The notes under the pieces were generated by a model that was not told the origin of the DNA, searched no databases, and was given only the letters and a program-made list of their open reading frames with translations. Position numbers and translations under genes: made by a program. A DNA stretch of 64,000 bases from Rotaria socialis (Eukaryota > Rotifera > Eurotatoria > Philodinida > Philodinidae): NCBI GenBank assembly GCA_905331475.1, contig CAJNYU010001961.1, positions 62,001-126,000 of the forward strand. Direction: 5' to 3'. Positions within the stretch are counted from its first letter, which is position 1. Each line of letters starts with the position of its first letter. This document shows, in pieces, positions 1 through 12,582 of the stretch.

Positions 1-896
1 TCATAATTATTCACTGGTTAGATGTTGAGTCAAGTTATGCACTCAGTGATCGGATAGAAAATAACAAAAAATATATGATAATGTCGTGTGCAGTACGAAG
101 AATAACGATTGTATGTTGAAATATCGATGAATGATTTAGTAATCATGTTTTACTTCAAATAAATTATGATAAATTTGTTGACCTTATGCCATCCACTGAA
201 AATGTCGGGAGAACGTTTATTGAAAAAGTATGAGAAGAAGAATTTTCAATCTGTAAACTAATAAAAAATTGAATTAAAAACAAAGAATAACAAACAAAAC
301 AACTTTCAGCTTTTTATGAAAGTATTTTAAACGACTTACTAGATTTATGAAAAGTAACTGTGCAAAAATATGTGACGTTTAAATGAGATTTTTATTCAAT
401 AAAATAAATTGATGCTTTTCTTCGTCTAAGTAGAATATTTTTTTAATTGATGGATGGTAAAGCAAGCTTGCGTATATTCTTCTCGTCTTAATATGTTTTC
501 ATTATTATAATAACAGATATGATCGAATAATTACTTGACGCTCATATATATAAACGCTCGTTTAGACTTTATTCTTTGTCTTTATATAAACTGATTTGTA
601 GTGCTTTAAAACTTACGAAAAAGTTCGCACTAACATTATGAGCATCATTACGCACGTATGGGCTCAAAACACCAATGAAATGCATTTGCTATGCATCGTA
701 TGATTATATAGTATTCATAATCGAGATAGTACGAAGGAGATTCAATGATAGTTGAATACCACAAATGTAATATTTTTTTTTTTTTGTATATCTAGGTTAC
801 GTTTTAAAACATGAAATTTATATCGGTTGTGTGTACCTTTCAAGTTGAATAAGTGAACATGATGAATTTTAATATAAATTCAATCTAAAATACATA
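1..896. other. AT-rich intergenic DNA, no gene seen
   Basis: No open frame with recognisable protein content, no RNA gene and no clear repeat was found here. There are A/T homopolymers (for example near 770-785). The stretch ends at the TA dinucleotide (897-898) that borders the mariner element. Confidence 0.5.
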
Positions 897-898
897 TA

Positions 899-2219
899 CC
901 GGGTGTTGCAAAAGTTTTGCGACATTTCGAAAAAGTCCTCCTCATCGTCGTCTTGTAGCGCGATATCTAGTTTGTCTTACATTATATTAACAGCCTCCAG
1001 TGTCTTTTACTGTTCATGATACCAAACATATTTTCACTTTGTTTCTCTTGATTTCAAAATGGTAAAAGGGAATGATGTACGAGATTTGGTAATATCCCAC
1101 TTTGAAAGTGGAAAAACGGCTCCAAAAATTGCAAAAATGCTGTTCGGCAAAGTTCATAGAAGTACGGTTGATCGTTGGATTCAACGTTATAAACAGTCGG
1201 GTTCGATTGGTGTTCAAAAGAAATCTGGAAGACCTAGAACTGTTCATACAAAACGCCTAATCAATTTAGTGAACAAAAGACTTAATTCCAAGATTCCCAG
1301 AAAAAGTTTAAGAACCATGGCCAAAGACTTCAACACTAGTTTGTGGACCGTCAGACGAGTACTGAACGAAGATTTGCACAAAAAATGCTACAGAAAAATC
1401 AAGGTTAAAAAACTAAATGAAGATCAAAAGTCGAAAAGAAAGAGGTGTTGTCAATGGATAAGAAAAAAACATTGGTTGCGACAAAACAAAAAAGATCATG
1501 TTTACCGACGAAAAAATATTCACTAGGAACGGTTATTTCAGTCCAAAAAATGATGTGGTGTAGGCCAACAATCGAAATGATGCGAATGAATATGGTGGAA
1601 TTCATGAAAGAGAAAAATATCCGGTTTCTATCATGGTCGCCTTGGGAGCAACTTGGAATGGCATCACAGTTCCTTTCTTTTTCCAAAGGGGTGAACGGCT
1701 AAATGGCAAAACCTATCTTGATGAACTTACCATTTTATAAAATGGAAGGTGGTCGGCTATTCGGGCATTAAAATTGGACCCTCCAACAGGATGGAGCAAG
1801 CTGTCACACTGATAAAAGTGTACAGAAGTGGTGCAAAACAAATTTCAAGTTTTTTATTTTGAAAGACAAGTGGCCCCCAAATTCGTCCAAGTTGAATCCG
1901 CTAGATTATTCGATTTGGAACAGTATATCCAACAACGTGGTTTATTATAAAGTCAAAACAATTAATGATTTGCGTCGAGAAATAGAAAAGGCAACGAAAA
2001 AAATTGATGTTAATTATGTACGGGACACGATCAGTGTTTTTCTTCGACGAGTGCGATCGGTAGAAAAACATAATGGTGAACTCATTATTGATGAACATTG
2101 CTAGGTTTAGTAATACCCTCTTGTAGTGTTTCAAGCACTTTGTTGTTATATTGTTACTCCTTGTTCTATAGAAATAAAATACATTTTTCGAAATGTCGCA
2201 AAACTTTAGCAACACCCGG
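899..2219 (+). mobile_element. Tc1/mariner element, maT-like (DD37D), TA-flanked, decayed
   Basis: The 1321-bp element has terminal inverted repeats of about 32 bp (899-930 and 2188-2219) that begin CCGGGTGTTGCAAAAG and differ only slightly. It is bordered on both sides by TA (897-898 and 2220-2221), the target duplication expected of the Tc1/mariner superfamily. The interior carries one transposase reading frame on the same strand. The three acidic positions and their spacing (37 residues between the second and third Asp) match the DD37D (maT-like) group rather than classic DD34D mariner or DD34E Tc1. The ends are nearly intact although the gene is broken, so the copy could in principle still be mobilised in trans by a related transposase. 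Confidence 0.9.
1059..2104 (+). pseudogene. Broken maT-like mariner transposase
   Basis: Translation from ATG 1059 gives an N-terminal helix-turn-helix DNA-binding region (KIAKMLFG...STVDRWIQRY) followed by a second basic helical region. The catalytic domain is spread over three frames. The first Asp is in FTDEK (about 1498-1512), the second in QDGA (Asp codon 1790-1792) and the third in NPLDYSIW (Asp codon 1904-1906), and the frame between the last two is continuous. Breaks seen: a frameshift in or near the A-run at about 1486-1497, an in-frame TAG at 1559-1561 where Trp is expected, a second frameshift near 1728, and an in-frame TAA near 1768 just before QDGA. It therefore cannot make a full-length enzyme from this copy. 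The family assignment is firm; the exact place of each frameshift is an estimate. Confidence 0.88.
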
Positions 2220-2221
2220 TA

Positions 2222-2574
2222 TACGTACTCTAATAAGGATACTCTAATCAGTGTGATTGAAAAATCATGTTAAAAACTTACAGTCTACATATAGTATATT
2301 ATGGCTCATATTCAAATTTAAGTCCATTGTATATATACTATATAGAATCCTGTATAAAATATTTTTTGAGGCTTCCATTTTTCAAAAACTAGAGGAAAAA
2401 ATGGTAAACTGGATTTATTTGTTTTTGAATAGATGTTGATTTACGTCGATTAATAATTATTCAACAGAAAATATAAAGTCATATATAAGTGCATATATAT
2501 ATATATACATACGAAAAAACAAAAATTTGTATCATTTTATGAAAAAATGTTATTTTTCATTGGAAAACATTTCT
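2222..2574. other. AT-rich spacer downstream of GABA-B receptor gene
   Basis: This is a short AT-rich stretch between the mariner element and the 3' end of the minus-strand receptor gene. It holds a small TA dinucleotide run (about 2494-2507) and probably the receptor's 3' UTR and polyadenylation signal. No coding content was seen. Confidence 0.5.
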
Positions 2575-5500
2575 TCAACAGACAGATTCTCGATACGATG
2601 ATCCGGATGGCCTCTTAATATTATTCGCTTCTGATGGTACTTCAATCGTTTTCTGTACTATCGACGTTGTTGTTGTAAGTAGAGCATTCGATACACGTGT
2701 GCTCAATGTAATTGGATTAACAAATGTGGATCGACGTCGCATAACATACGCTGCTGCATCAAGTGCTACTGCTAGATCTCCATCATGAATAACAGGCATA
2801 TGATTAGCACCAGCACTACCACTAAATCTTTGAACATCACGTATAACAATATTACTTCCACGTTGTTTTAATTTTTCTATTAACTCATTGACGCGTGCTT
2901 CACGTTCAGCAATCAATGCTTTAAGTTGTTCATTTTCTGCAACTAATTTTCGATGTTTTTCTTCATCTTCACTGCTTAATTGTTGTGTTGCAGGATTTGC
3001 ACCGTGACCACCAGTTGAATTTGATCTTGAATGAGCTTTAGTATCAGCTGATGAAAATGGCTGATCACGACCACGAATAATACATAGAATTTTAGGTAAA
3101 AATATAAGACCGAATGAGACAAAACAACAAAGAATAATAGCTATGGATGCAAATGCAAAATCAGCATCTTGGTTACGTTCAATAATAAGTGTTAATGAAG
3201 CTGAGATCAAACAAACAATCTAAATTGATATTAACGAAATTCGTTTATTTAGTTATTTTTATGTTTAAAAGAAATTCACTTACAAATATATTATAAGTAC
3301 ACATACGAACTAAATGTGCATCATTAATCGTTTCAAGCTTACTTGCTCGAGTTTCATAACTTAAATAAATTCCAATAACAATTAATACACCTTTAATAGA
3401 ATATAAAAGTCCAATCCATATCATATGATAATTTGAACGGCATTGTTGAAATTGATAAACAGTTTTAACATCATTCGTTATTGGACCTTCTCGTGTTGCT
3501 TCGGAACTAAAATGTAATGGATCTTTTATATTCCAAACAACAAATACAATTAAATCAATAAGAAGTAAACTTCCAACAATGATAAAAAGTTCAGACATTG
3601 ACCAAATTTGACTCTGCAATGAAAACAAGATTGAATTAAAAATAATTGTCGACACTACTAAAAACAAACCATAGATCTTTTTGTTGATAAAATATAAGTT
3701 CGCACAAGTTTTGCTAATAAACCACCAAAACATAAAGAAAATCCAGCAGCTAGAAGTGAACCTTTTAACTAAGAAAAAAAAACAAATTAATAAGTTTCTT
3801 TTATAGAACAAAAATAATTTCTAACTTGACATAATTTAACAAAACGAGCTGGATTATCTGTTTGACTATCAGCTCCAAGTAAAAATACATCCGCTAAACA
3901 AATAATACCACCAATCAAAGCACAATTATTATACATGGGTTTTGATTGCCAAATAAATCTTCAATGAAGAAAATTTTAAAAAAATATTATTTTTATTCAA
4001 ATAGTTCAATCATACTTTCGCTTTCGATAAGCAATATTTAATATAAGACAAACAATAGCAAAAAGAAGACCAAGTGCTGCAAAACAGCTCATTGTTAAAT
4101 ACAATGGACGTGATATTTCTTGAACTTGATGAGAAATCTGCAGTTGATCAAATGGAGCTGAACGACGTTTTTCATTATCTTAAAAACAAAAAAAAATTAA
4201 TTTTCTATAAAAATTAATTCTACAGTATAAAATACTTGATGAATAATTATATCTATAATTCCAACAGCGACTACCATCTGGTTCTTCACCACTCAACCAT
4301 TCAATCGAACCTTTTTCAGCATCAAAACGAGCCAAACGATGATAGAGGCCATCTAAAAAAAATAACATATTTATTCAATTAACAATACAAATCAACAACA
4401 CTTACTTCGAAGTTGTTCAACAACAACTTTTGACATTCGATTACCTAATTTATCAAATTTTACTGAACCCGAAACACCAAAAAAATCTGTTTTTTCCATA
4501 TCTTCCATCCTATACAAATCAAAATAATATGTATAAATCTACATGATAAACATCGTCATTTTGTTTTCGTACATAATTTCTTTCATGTCTTTATTTCCGT
4601 AAGTCCATTCTTCTAAATTTGCTCTTTCTAATGAACGATTAAGTGCTAATGCTAGTGCCCATGTTGCATCATAAGCAAGAGGTGCTTCAACATAACCACC
4701 GACAGATTCAATAGGTTTTGTAGGAAATAGGTGTCTCAATGTTGAATTAAGATCAGTTATAAATTCTTGAGCTGTTAAACCTGATATTGATTTTGTTGTT
4801 GCATCAGTTAACATCTGAATTTCTGTTGTAAAATGTCCTTCAACTGCTCGTGACATTTCTTCAGTTGTACATTCAACATCATGTACTTTCATAAACCAAT
4901 TATCAGCGTACCTTAAATAAATAAACATACGTATAGATACATAGATTTAGATTATATTTTATGTACAGGAAAAATAAACTACAAGAAAACTTACCATCCA
5001 ATCAACCACCATACATAACTTTCTCCATAATAATTTTGTTGATAAGCCTTAAGAAAATAGTGAAATAATATTTTCTTCATAAAATATTTGTTTTAAATTA
5101 CTTTGCAAAAGACTTTTCTAGCTTTTTCTTCATAGAATAATCCAACAATAATACGAATATCATCCTTTTTTAAATTACTAATGGCATGTGAAGGATCATT
5201 ATCAAATAATTGTCGTACAGCAATCTTAAAAATAATAGATTTTTTGTAAATATATAATTCAATATCTATTTACTTACATGAACATTATGTGCACGTGCTA
5301 ATGTTTCTAAATGTTCAGCGGTTGATTGCCAGACTTCTTCTGTTTGAATCAGTATGGCAATACGTTTCCAACCAAATAAATCAAAAAACTTTATACGTGT
5401 TGGATTATGTAATGTAGCAGGTGGATGTGTACGAAAAAACGTACGAAAACGATCACGATTTGATAGTGCTGGTGAACTTGATCCATATGAAAGTACAATT

Positions 5501-6070
5501 AAATTCCACATTTTAGCTGCTTCGCCAACAGCTGTAGATACAGGACTGCAAGCTGGACCAAGTAACATTAATATGGAACTATTTACGCTACCAAATGTTT
5601 TATTATAGAGCAATTCATAGAGAATAGTTGTACCCAAACCAGGCGAACACTAATTAAAAAATAAAGCAATTCGTATATAAAAGAAGAAGAAAACAGCATT
5701 GTTATTTACTCGTGTATCGTAAGCAGATAAATTTAGATAATAACCGGATAAAATATCTTCACGTTGATTTATTTGATTTAAAGCTTTAATAGCTGCAGGA
5801 AAAGCAGCTTCACCACCGGCCCATTCTCCTGTTTGAGGAAACATTCCTGCAAATAAAACGTTACATGAGTAATGTTTCGATCGAGAAAAAATAATATTTA
5901 CCACCAATCCATAAAGTTTTATCGTTTTTACTTGATATCGGAGGTAATATATCAATTGGAAGTTGATGGGCAACAGTAATAGAATGAATAAGTATAACAA
6001 GATATCCATGGCATACACAAAGAAAAAATAATAAGCTATAACTATTGAAATACGAATAGTCCAATAACAT
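2575..6070 (-). CDS. GABBR1: Metabotropic GABA-B receptor, subunit 1 type (13 exons)
   Basis: Class C G-protein-coupled receptor for GABA, expected in the plasma membrane of neurons. Exons on the minus strand: 6070-5902, 5846-5710, 5649-5278, 5224-5102, 5047-4995, 4911-4543, 4509-4406, 4352-4275, 4178-4016, 3958-3826, 3768-3670, 3613-3284 and 3219-2575, giving 924 residues. A hydrophobic N-terminus is followed by a Venus-flytrap domain (about 50-460) with [48 protein letters not shown] and [18 protein letters not shown] seven-helix domain (about 490-760, including [10 protein letters not shown] and WNIKDPLHF) and a coiled coil (about 790-830) complete it. From structural knowledge of human GB1b, the Trp, Ser, His, Trp and Glu positions that contact GABA lie in these motifs and all are present, so this is the agonist-binding subunit rather than GB2. 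A clear post-coil RSRR signal is absent, though an RRRS stretch follows later. The start is the first ATG of the signal-peptide exon. Confidence 0.95.
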
Positions 6071-6815
6071 CGTTGTATTATATTTGCCACAAAATTATCT
6101 GGTCACACACGTATAATAAAAATGAAAGGAAACATGTAAAATTACATATTCTCTTTTTCTTACCTTTTATCTTTACTTTGTCTTCATAAATAACAATTAA
6201 TGCGTCCCGTCCGACTGTTGCCGATTCCTATCACGGCGCGTTCAGTTCTTATGTCACAACTCTTTTTCTTTTTCTCATGCTACTTTCTTTTTTCTTCGAC
6301 TCACTGTCGTCAATGCCGCTGTCGTTGAAATATATTACGCTCGGCATGCGATCTACCCTCACTACTAACACTGGAGAAAAGAGGAAATCGAAGAAGAGAA
6401 AATTGCATTTCCCGGCCATCTCTTCCTCTAGGCTTGTGTTGTTTGTGTATGTGTATGCCTAAAACCAAATTGAAGCGAAGCTTACAACAACAACAAAAGA
6501 CGAAAGAAAACTCGAGCCAAAGAAAGAAAAAAAAGAAGAGCAAATAGCGTTCGATGTAAAGAATGTGAAAATGAGGACTATTGTCGACTGTCAAAACAAG
6601 TATTACTTCATATATATATATATATATATATGCTGGTGTATGTGTGCCTATATCTGGCGTAAATAACTGAAGAAAGATTTTTTTTTGTGTATATATAAGC
6701 TAACTAGATTTATATCATTTAAATTGACTTACTTCGCATTAATTTATGCGCGCCAATATATTTATATCTTGATTATTTAGTGTGATTTAAGGTGACGCTT
6801 TTTCTTAGGCGACAG
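6071..6815. promoter_or_regulatory. Divergent intergenic region between GABA-B receptor and dynein light chain
   Basis: The receptor gene runs left and the dynein light chain gene runs right, so this 745-bp gap should hold both promoters. It contains a TA dinucleotide run (about 6610-6630). At its right edge a pyrimidine tract ends in AG (acgctttttcttag, AG at 6807-6808), only seven bases before the dynein ATG, which looks like a splice acceptor. Bdelloids are known to use spliced-leader trans-splicing, so this may be a trans-splice site. No gene was seen inside. Confidence 0.4.
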
Positions 6816-7192
6816 ATGGCCTTGAAAGAAGTTCAAATTATGCTTGATCGAGTTCAAACTCTCGAACATGTTACTGGTTATATTTGTATGACATCAAGTG
6901 GTAGGCATTTTGACTACGATATATATTTGATGCTATTTTATGTTTCGATATAAAAACAAAAGGTATGCCTATTCGAACAAATTTTGATGAGGAATATACG
7001 AAAAATTTAGTAACACAATTACAACCGTTTCTTGAACGTATCAAACGTACAATAAATCATATCGGCTTAAAAGAAGTTGTTGAATTACGTTTAAAGACAA
7101 AGAAATTAGAATATCTTTTACGAGCAGATAATATATGTACTTTCATTGTTGTGCAACGACATGCAGAAGATAAAAATGGAATTGATGAATAA
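6816..7192 (+). CDS. DYNLRB: Dynein light chain, roadblock/LC7 type (2 exons)
   Basis: Roadblock-family light chain of cytoplasmic or axonemal dynein, which binds the dynein intermediate chain as a dimer. Exons 6816-6900 and 6963-7192 are joined across a 62-nt intron (GTAGGC...AG) and give 104 residues. The central GMPIRTNFD motif, the following amphipathic helix (TKNLVTQLQPFLERIKRTI) and the strand with LRLKTKKLEYLL match the roadblock/LC7 fold; the vertebrate proteins are about 96 residues. The ATG lies seven bases after a pyrimidine-rich AG, supporting this start. It faces away from the GABA-B receptor gene and its stop lies only about 65 bp from the 3' end of the convergent coiled-coil gene. 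Confidence 0.93.
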
Positions 7193-7257
7193 TAAAATAT
7201 ATTCTATCTGACTTGAATTTTATAATGAAAAAAAAATCACGCATGTCTTTTGTGCAG

Positions 7258-9819
7258 TTAATTGTATGTAACTACAGCTGGCTTAGCAGTGAATCGATCA
7301 CGAACATGTGTTTGTCTTGTATACATTTCATCGCGTAGAACCGTCATACTAAAATTAAAATTAAAATAGATCACAAAACTAAATTGCTGAAATACCTTTT
7401 CTTAAGTATTTCATATTTTGTTTCCCACATTTGAATTTCTTGTTTATGCCTTTCGGATTGTCTAGAAATTTATGGATAAAATAATTTGTTTCTTCAAAAT
7501 TTTATGAGAATTGTTGTCTACCGTTTCATATCATTACGATGACGTTCGTCCATAGTTATATATTTTTCCAATTTAACTTTAGATGTCTTTTGTTGTATGT
7601 CAAGCTAAAGATAAAATAAAATAAAAAGAATTTTGATTTTGAAAAAGATGTATTTTCATACTTCTTGCATGAGTTGTTGTATTTGAGCATTTTTCTGCTC
7701 CATTATCGTTTGATATTTATGCTCGAGTGCTTCAACTTTTGTTTGCATCATGGCTTCAAATTCTTTATTCGCATCATCTGATTTATCATTGGCTGGTGAT
7801 GGTATCCATGGATCAGTTTGAGCTAAACGTGATTGCGTTGTGACCGCTGGCGTTGGTGTTGGTTCGCGCATTGTAACTTTTTTTGATTCTTTTAATTTAA
7901 TTTGAAGATTACTTAAGTCACGTTCTATATTTTCAAAAAGATTTTAATTAAAAAATTCTGTTCATTATACATTAGAACTCGAACAATTGATCATACTGAT
8001 TTAATTTTGAGTTATTTGTTTAGCTGCGAATGACATGAAAAATATTAAAATCATGATATCAAAAGAGAAATTCGTTTCCATAAAAAGTTTTATAACAATA
8101 AAGCTCTGTTAACGTTCTGAAAACTCAAGATTCTTAGGTAATTGACTCGTCGTTTTCAGGACAAAAGAGCTGAAATTTGAAACTTTTTTCTTTTCGATTG
8201 TGCAGTGATAGGCTGACTAGCTTTTTTTTTCAGAAAGTGGCACTCTACTAAGCTTTGTTTATAGCTGCATAACATCATTTTTTTTATCGAGTTTACAGTT
8301 GGAAAATAGCGACCGAAAAACATTTTCTCGAAGTGCTTCGTACTCTTGATTTCAGATCCATCGAAAAAAAAAACTTTGAGAATTCACACGTACCACAATT
8401 AGTGAAAACTTAATTACTCTATTATTGTATATAGCTAAAAGATACTTTTATTTTTTTAGTTCGAAATCCTAAAAAATTCATTGTTTTTTCTCAAAATCTT
8501 GAGTTCCGAAAACATGGTAAAGATTTTGTAATTCTCTAGCTAATTCTTCTTGAAATCAATTTTATTCTATTCAAATCACTATTCGAATTCTTAATGTGAT
8601 TTGCTATTGTGAAAAAAATCCAAATAAAATCTGTATGATCAATTATTCGTATCACAGGTAAAATACTGAGATCTCGAATTTGCTCTTCTTTTTTCATAAC
8701 TGCATCTTCTGATTGAGCTATCGTTCGATTAGCATTAGCTAATTCTTTAGTTAAACGATCTTTTTCATCGCTGAGAAAACCAGTAGCTATTTTGATTTCA
8801 TGCTAAAATATCAAAAAGTCAAGATTTTGAAAAATCAAAATGTATTTCTAACTTGAGTTGTTTCTTGTAATTGTTCAATTTCTTTTTTTAATGCAGCAAT
8901 TTCTGTTTCATAACCTTTCATCGCTGCTTGATTAAAAAATGATTTTTCTCGACTTTCCATTCCTGATTCTTGTTTTGGAGCGATCGAGTCCGATGATGTA
9001 GGTTTATCACTCTAAAATATACGAATAGTTTCTTTTATTCATATAAAAAAGAAAATGTGAGCAATCTTTTTATTTTTACATTAATAATGCTTCGTGCTTG
9101 AGATATAAAATCATGTAATTGACTTCGATATGAAAGTCTTAACGTTTCCAATGCCTAACGAAAAATGAATGTCATCCATTATTATTCTAAAGATTAAAAG
9201 TGCTTACTTTACTGTGATTTTTTCTCAATGCATCTAGTTTATCAGTCAATTGGTAATATCTTAATAAATGGAATGAATAAAATAGAACAACTAGTGGAAG
9301 TAAATCTCACATTTGTTGTCCATTTGACTGTAATTCCTCATAAAATGATGATCTTAAACTATCGCGTGTAAAAGTTAATTCACTTTTGAGCCATTCAATT
9401 TCCTATCAATGACATCCAAAAAAATATATTTACAAATTAAAGTAATTCAAAAACAAATTCTTTTTACATGATAAAGTTTTCCCAATAATTCGGTTGTGTT
9501 TTTTAATTGAACAATTTCGTCTTGATCTGTTTGACAAGCGCAATCCAAACAATAGAGTCCAACATAAAGTTGATCAGCAATTGGAATCGGTGCACTTATA
9601 TATAAATACCTCAGTATTATTTAAATGATAATTGTTTTACATTCATAATTACCTCATTGTTCTCTTCAGAAAGTAGTTACTTTTTCTTTTCTACTCACTA
9701 TCAGCTATATGTATGAATTTGCCATTTTTATTCAAATCTCCGAGGTAACTTACTAACAGAAGAATTTCATACAAATATTTTTTTTCTTCTTCTTTATTTA
9801 AACGAGGAACTAACGACAT
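7258..9819 (-). CDS. Coiled-coil protein of 422 residues, family not identified (11 exons)
   Basis: Exons on the minus strand: 9819-9695, 9594-9468, 9402-9311, 9259-9208, 9154-9080, 9011-8853, 8802-8667, 7924-7662, 7604-7522, 7461-7396 and 7348-7258. All junctions are GT/AG and in frame. The N-terminus (MSLVPRLNKEEEKKYLYEIL) is followed by a short Cys-containing stretch (YCLDCACQTD). From about residue 60 onward the protein is rich in Leu, Glu, Lys and Gln with heptad-like spacing, interrupted by a Ser/Pro-rich linker around exon 8 (SPANDKSDD). No catalytic motif, signal peptide or membrane segment is visible. The composition suggests a centrosomal, ciliary or cytoskeletal coiled-coil protein, but I do not recognise the family. 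Intron 7 (7925-8666) is 742 nt, far longer than the others (about 50-60 nt). Confidence 0.82.
7925..8666 (-). other. Unusually long intron (742 nt) in the coiled-coil gene
   Basis: The intron starts GTATTT (minus strand, 8666) and ends with TAG at 7925-7927. It is more than ten times the length of its neighbours. I see A/T homopolymers but no open frame, inverted ends or RNA-like fold inside it. Confidence 0.6.
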
Positions 9820-12582
9820 CTAGGTAAGATTCAATCACACGATCATTTTTCATAATTATTTGATGATGAAAACTATTTTCTTCAAAGTTAATTTTGAAAT
9901 GGAATAAAGAATTGAAATGATTTTAGCATAAAATAGTATCTAATTGATTGTTTTCTTTTTATATTAATAAATTCCATTTACATGCTATATATGCTTACCA
10001 TATGGAAACGAGGGAAAACGCTGTTTCGTGACACGACAAGTGGTCTCGCTATTACCAGATGGCCAACGAAGAAACAATCGGTAAATAGCATCACTACTCA
10101 AAATAATAACTGTTGTTCTTCTCGTTGGAGAGATGTGCACATCAAAAAACAACTAAAAGGAAAGAAAGAACTCAACGAAAAGAATGAAAAGGTGAACTAG
10201 TGTCGTTGTCGATTACCATCTGTTATCTCGTGTAATCCATCAGTTCAGTATCAATGTTAAGTGACGTAGTTCCGCCTTTATTTTTTGTGTTCTCGTGAGA
10301 CAGACACATACATCACTTTTTTGTTTCACGTCACAATTGAGAGAAAAAACGAGTGAAAAAGATATATTATCGAGGGAGTCATTGTTGTATTTTGTTCAAT
10401 ATAGATAATCGATGAGAATATTTCTTAGGTTTTTTCCCATCTGGTTATAAATACATATGTAGACAAATGAAAAAGAATAATGTTATTTCTGGTTTTTTTT
10501 TCTCATTGCTCGAAGCTATTCACCGACAAAAATATGATTGGCATAATCTTTTGATTCATTTTAAAAATCTAACACCGAATGTCAACATAACCAGTAACTA
10601 AACCTTATGTGCGTTATCTCAAATAAAAACACCAAAGAGAGAGTAGCAAATGCAGAAAATAAAGAATGGTAATCAATACGGTCGAACAATTATGATAAGC
10701 ATTGTTGTATATTTTGTTCAAGTGTCATCTGAAAATACTCTCACAAACGGACAATGTCATCCTCTATACATATATACATAGAGACAGTAGTTACTGAGTC
10801 GGCTCCTGACGTGACGAACATAAATGAATGAATGAATGAATGTGAAGGCGTGCTTCACTCTCTCTCTCTCTCTCTCTTTCTCTGCACTTATCATCATCAT
10901 CGCGACAGACAAGAAGCAGAAATAAGATCACAAGTACGAGTAATAATTTGGCAAAAAGAAAAAGAAAATTCCATATGGTCTTTTTCTCAGTTGAATAAAA
11001 CTGTTCGAGACTAGCTTACTTCAAGCAAACACATCATCAGTCGTAGAATACACATACATCTTTTTTTCCGATTTGATGCATAACAGTGTATTAAAAATTG
11101 ATTCTCTCTTCATTTTTTTTGCGCAGACGTCAGTGCGTATGTTTGTAGTTGCCTTCAGGGCAAGTATACAAGAAATGTACGTGTATAAATTAATGAGAAA
11201 CGGAAATCTAACAACTCAACAAGTATCTAAAATAGGGATAGATCAAAGAAATGTAAAAAAAACAAACTCATATGATAAAAATATGAGTAAGTGTAAAATA
11301 TATTTTGTTAGCAAGTGAAATTTTATCTATTGAAGGTCATAACAACCATAATGAATATGGATCTAATATCTCATTTTAATTTTAATTACTCTTGAACTTA
11401 GATGATATTATATCACCAGGTTTTTTTTGTCATCTGAATTCAATGACTTTATTCTTATTGTGAAAGAAAACCTTTTGAATTAATTGTTTTACCAGGACAA
11501 ATCGTATTACTTTTTTCTAGTAGATTTTTCTTTTGTATAATTTTATCATTATTTACAATTCTAAGTTTGATGGAATGTACTTTTATCTATCTTTACAGTT
11601 TTAAATAAAAATTGGTGGAAATGAAAAACGTCTTTTTTCAGAATTTCTTTTCTTCACTTAATGTAAAGAAAAAAAAGAATAGAATATAACGTGAATAGTT
11701 GATGACGGTGGTGAACCGCTCATTTGTTCAAATGGACTTTTACGAGTATTAACTTATTTATATTATTTTTACTTCTATCACCTATCTCATTGCACGACAA
11801 CAAAAGAAAAGAAGAATCCGAGTTCGATTGAATTAAAGTAAGAGAGAAGCATAGGAAAAAAAAGATAATACTTGTATAGAAAAGAACATAGAACTGATCG
11901 TCGCCTTGCGTGTCGCTCGTGCTTGGGGAAATCTTCTCTCTTTGCTGAGCTAAAGATGACAGACAGATGTTGTAACACTCATATTGTCAAACATCGTTCA
12001 TTGGTTGATGAGAAATGTGAACAACCAATGAACGCATTTTTTATCTTTTCTCTACAGGTAAATTTTCTTTTCGCTTCTTTTTTCCCCCTCTTTCTCTTGT
12101 CGAATCGAAGAAAAAAGTCTCTCTCATTTCTTATTTATCATTAATCATTCACGGAACGAACAGCAGCAGTGAAGAGAAAAAGAAAAAGAGGAAAAAAACG
12201 CTTGTAAGCAAGTTATACCTCTTCTTTGTTTGTTTTTTTTTTTGAAAAACCATCACGACTAACAGAAAATAGTTACCTGAACAACTGAGTCTTACCACTC
12301 ATATTGATTATATCTATCTTTCTTTCTCCTGTGAATGAATGAGTGAGTGTATGAATGAATAAATGTATGAATATTGATAATTCATTATGATCGAATACAT
12401 ATATTTTTTTAACTATGCATATATTTATTTATTATTTAGCGTACACATACATAAAACAACATCTACATAGACATAATCATTCAAGTGTACGAAAACAGAA
12501 TATATTCAGTTCACTGTTATTAATAATGATAGCTTAAACATAAAGTAAATTATTGATTGATTCTAATAAATAAAAAAACTCA
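9820..12582. promoter_or_regulatory. Large intergenic region upstream of the POU4 gene
   Basis: These 2.8 kb lie between two divergently transcribed genes, so they hold the coiled-coil gene's promoter and very probably the control region of the POU4 gene. Simple repeats are scattered in it: tetranucleotide GAAT units near 10825-10842, a TC run near 10858-10877 and GAAT/GAGT units near 12334-12372. No convincing coding exon was found; the short open frames here have no recognisable protein content. Confidence 0.45.
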
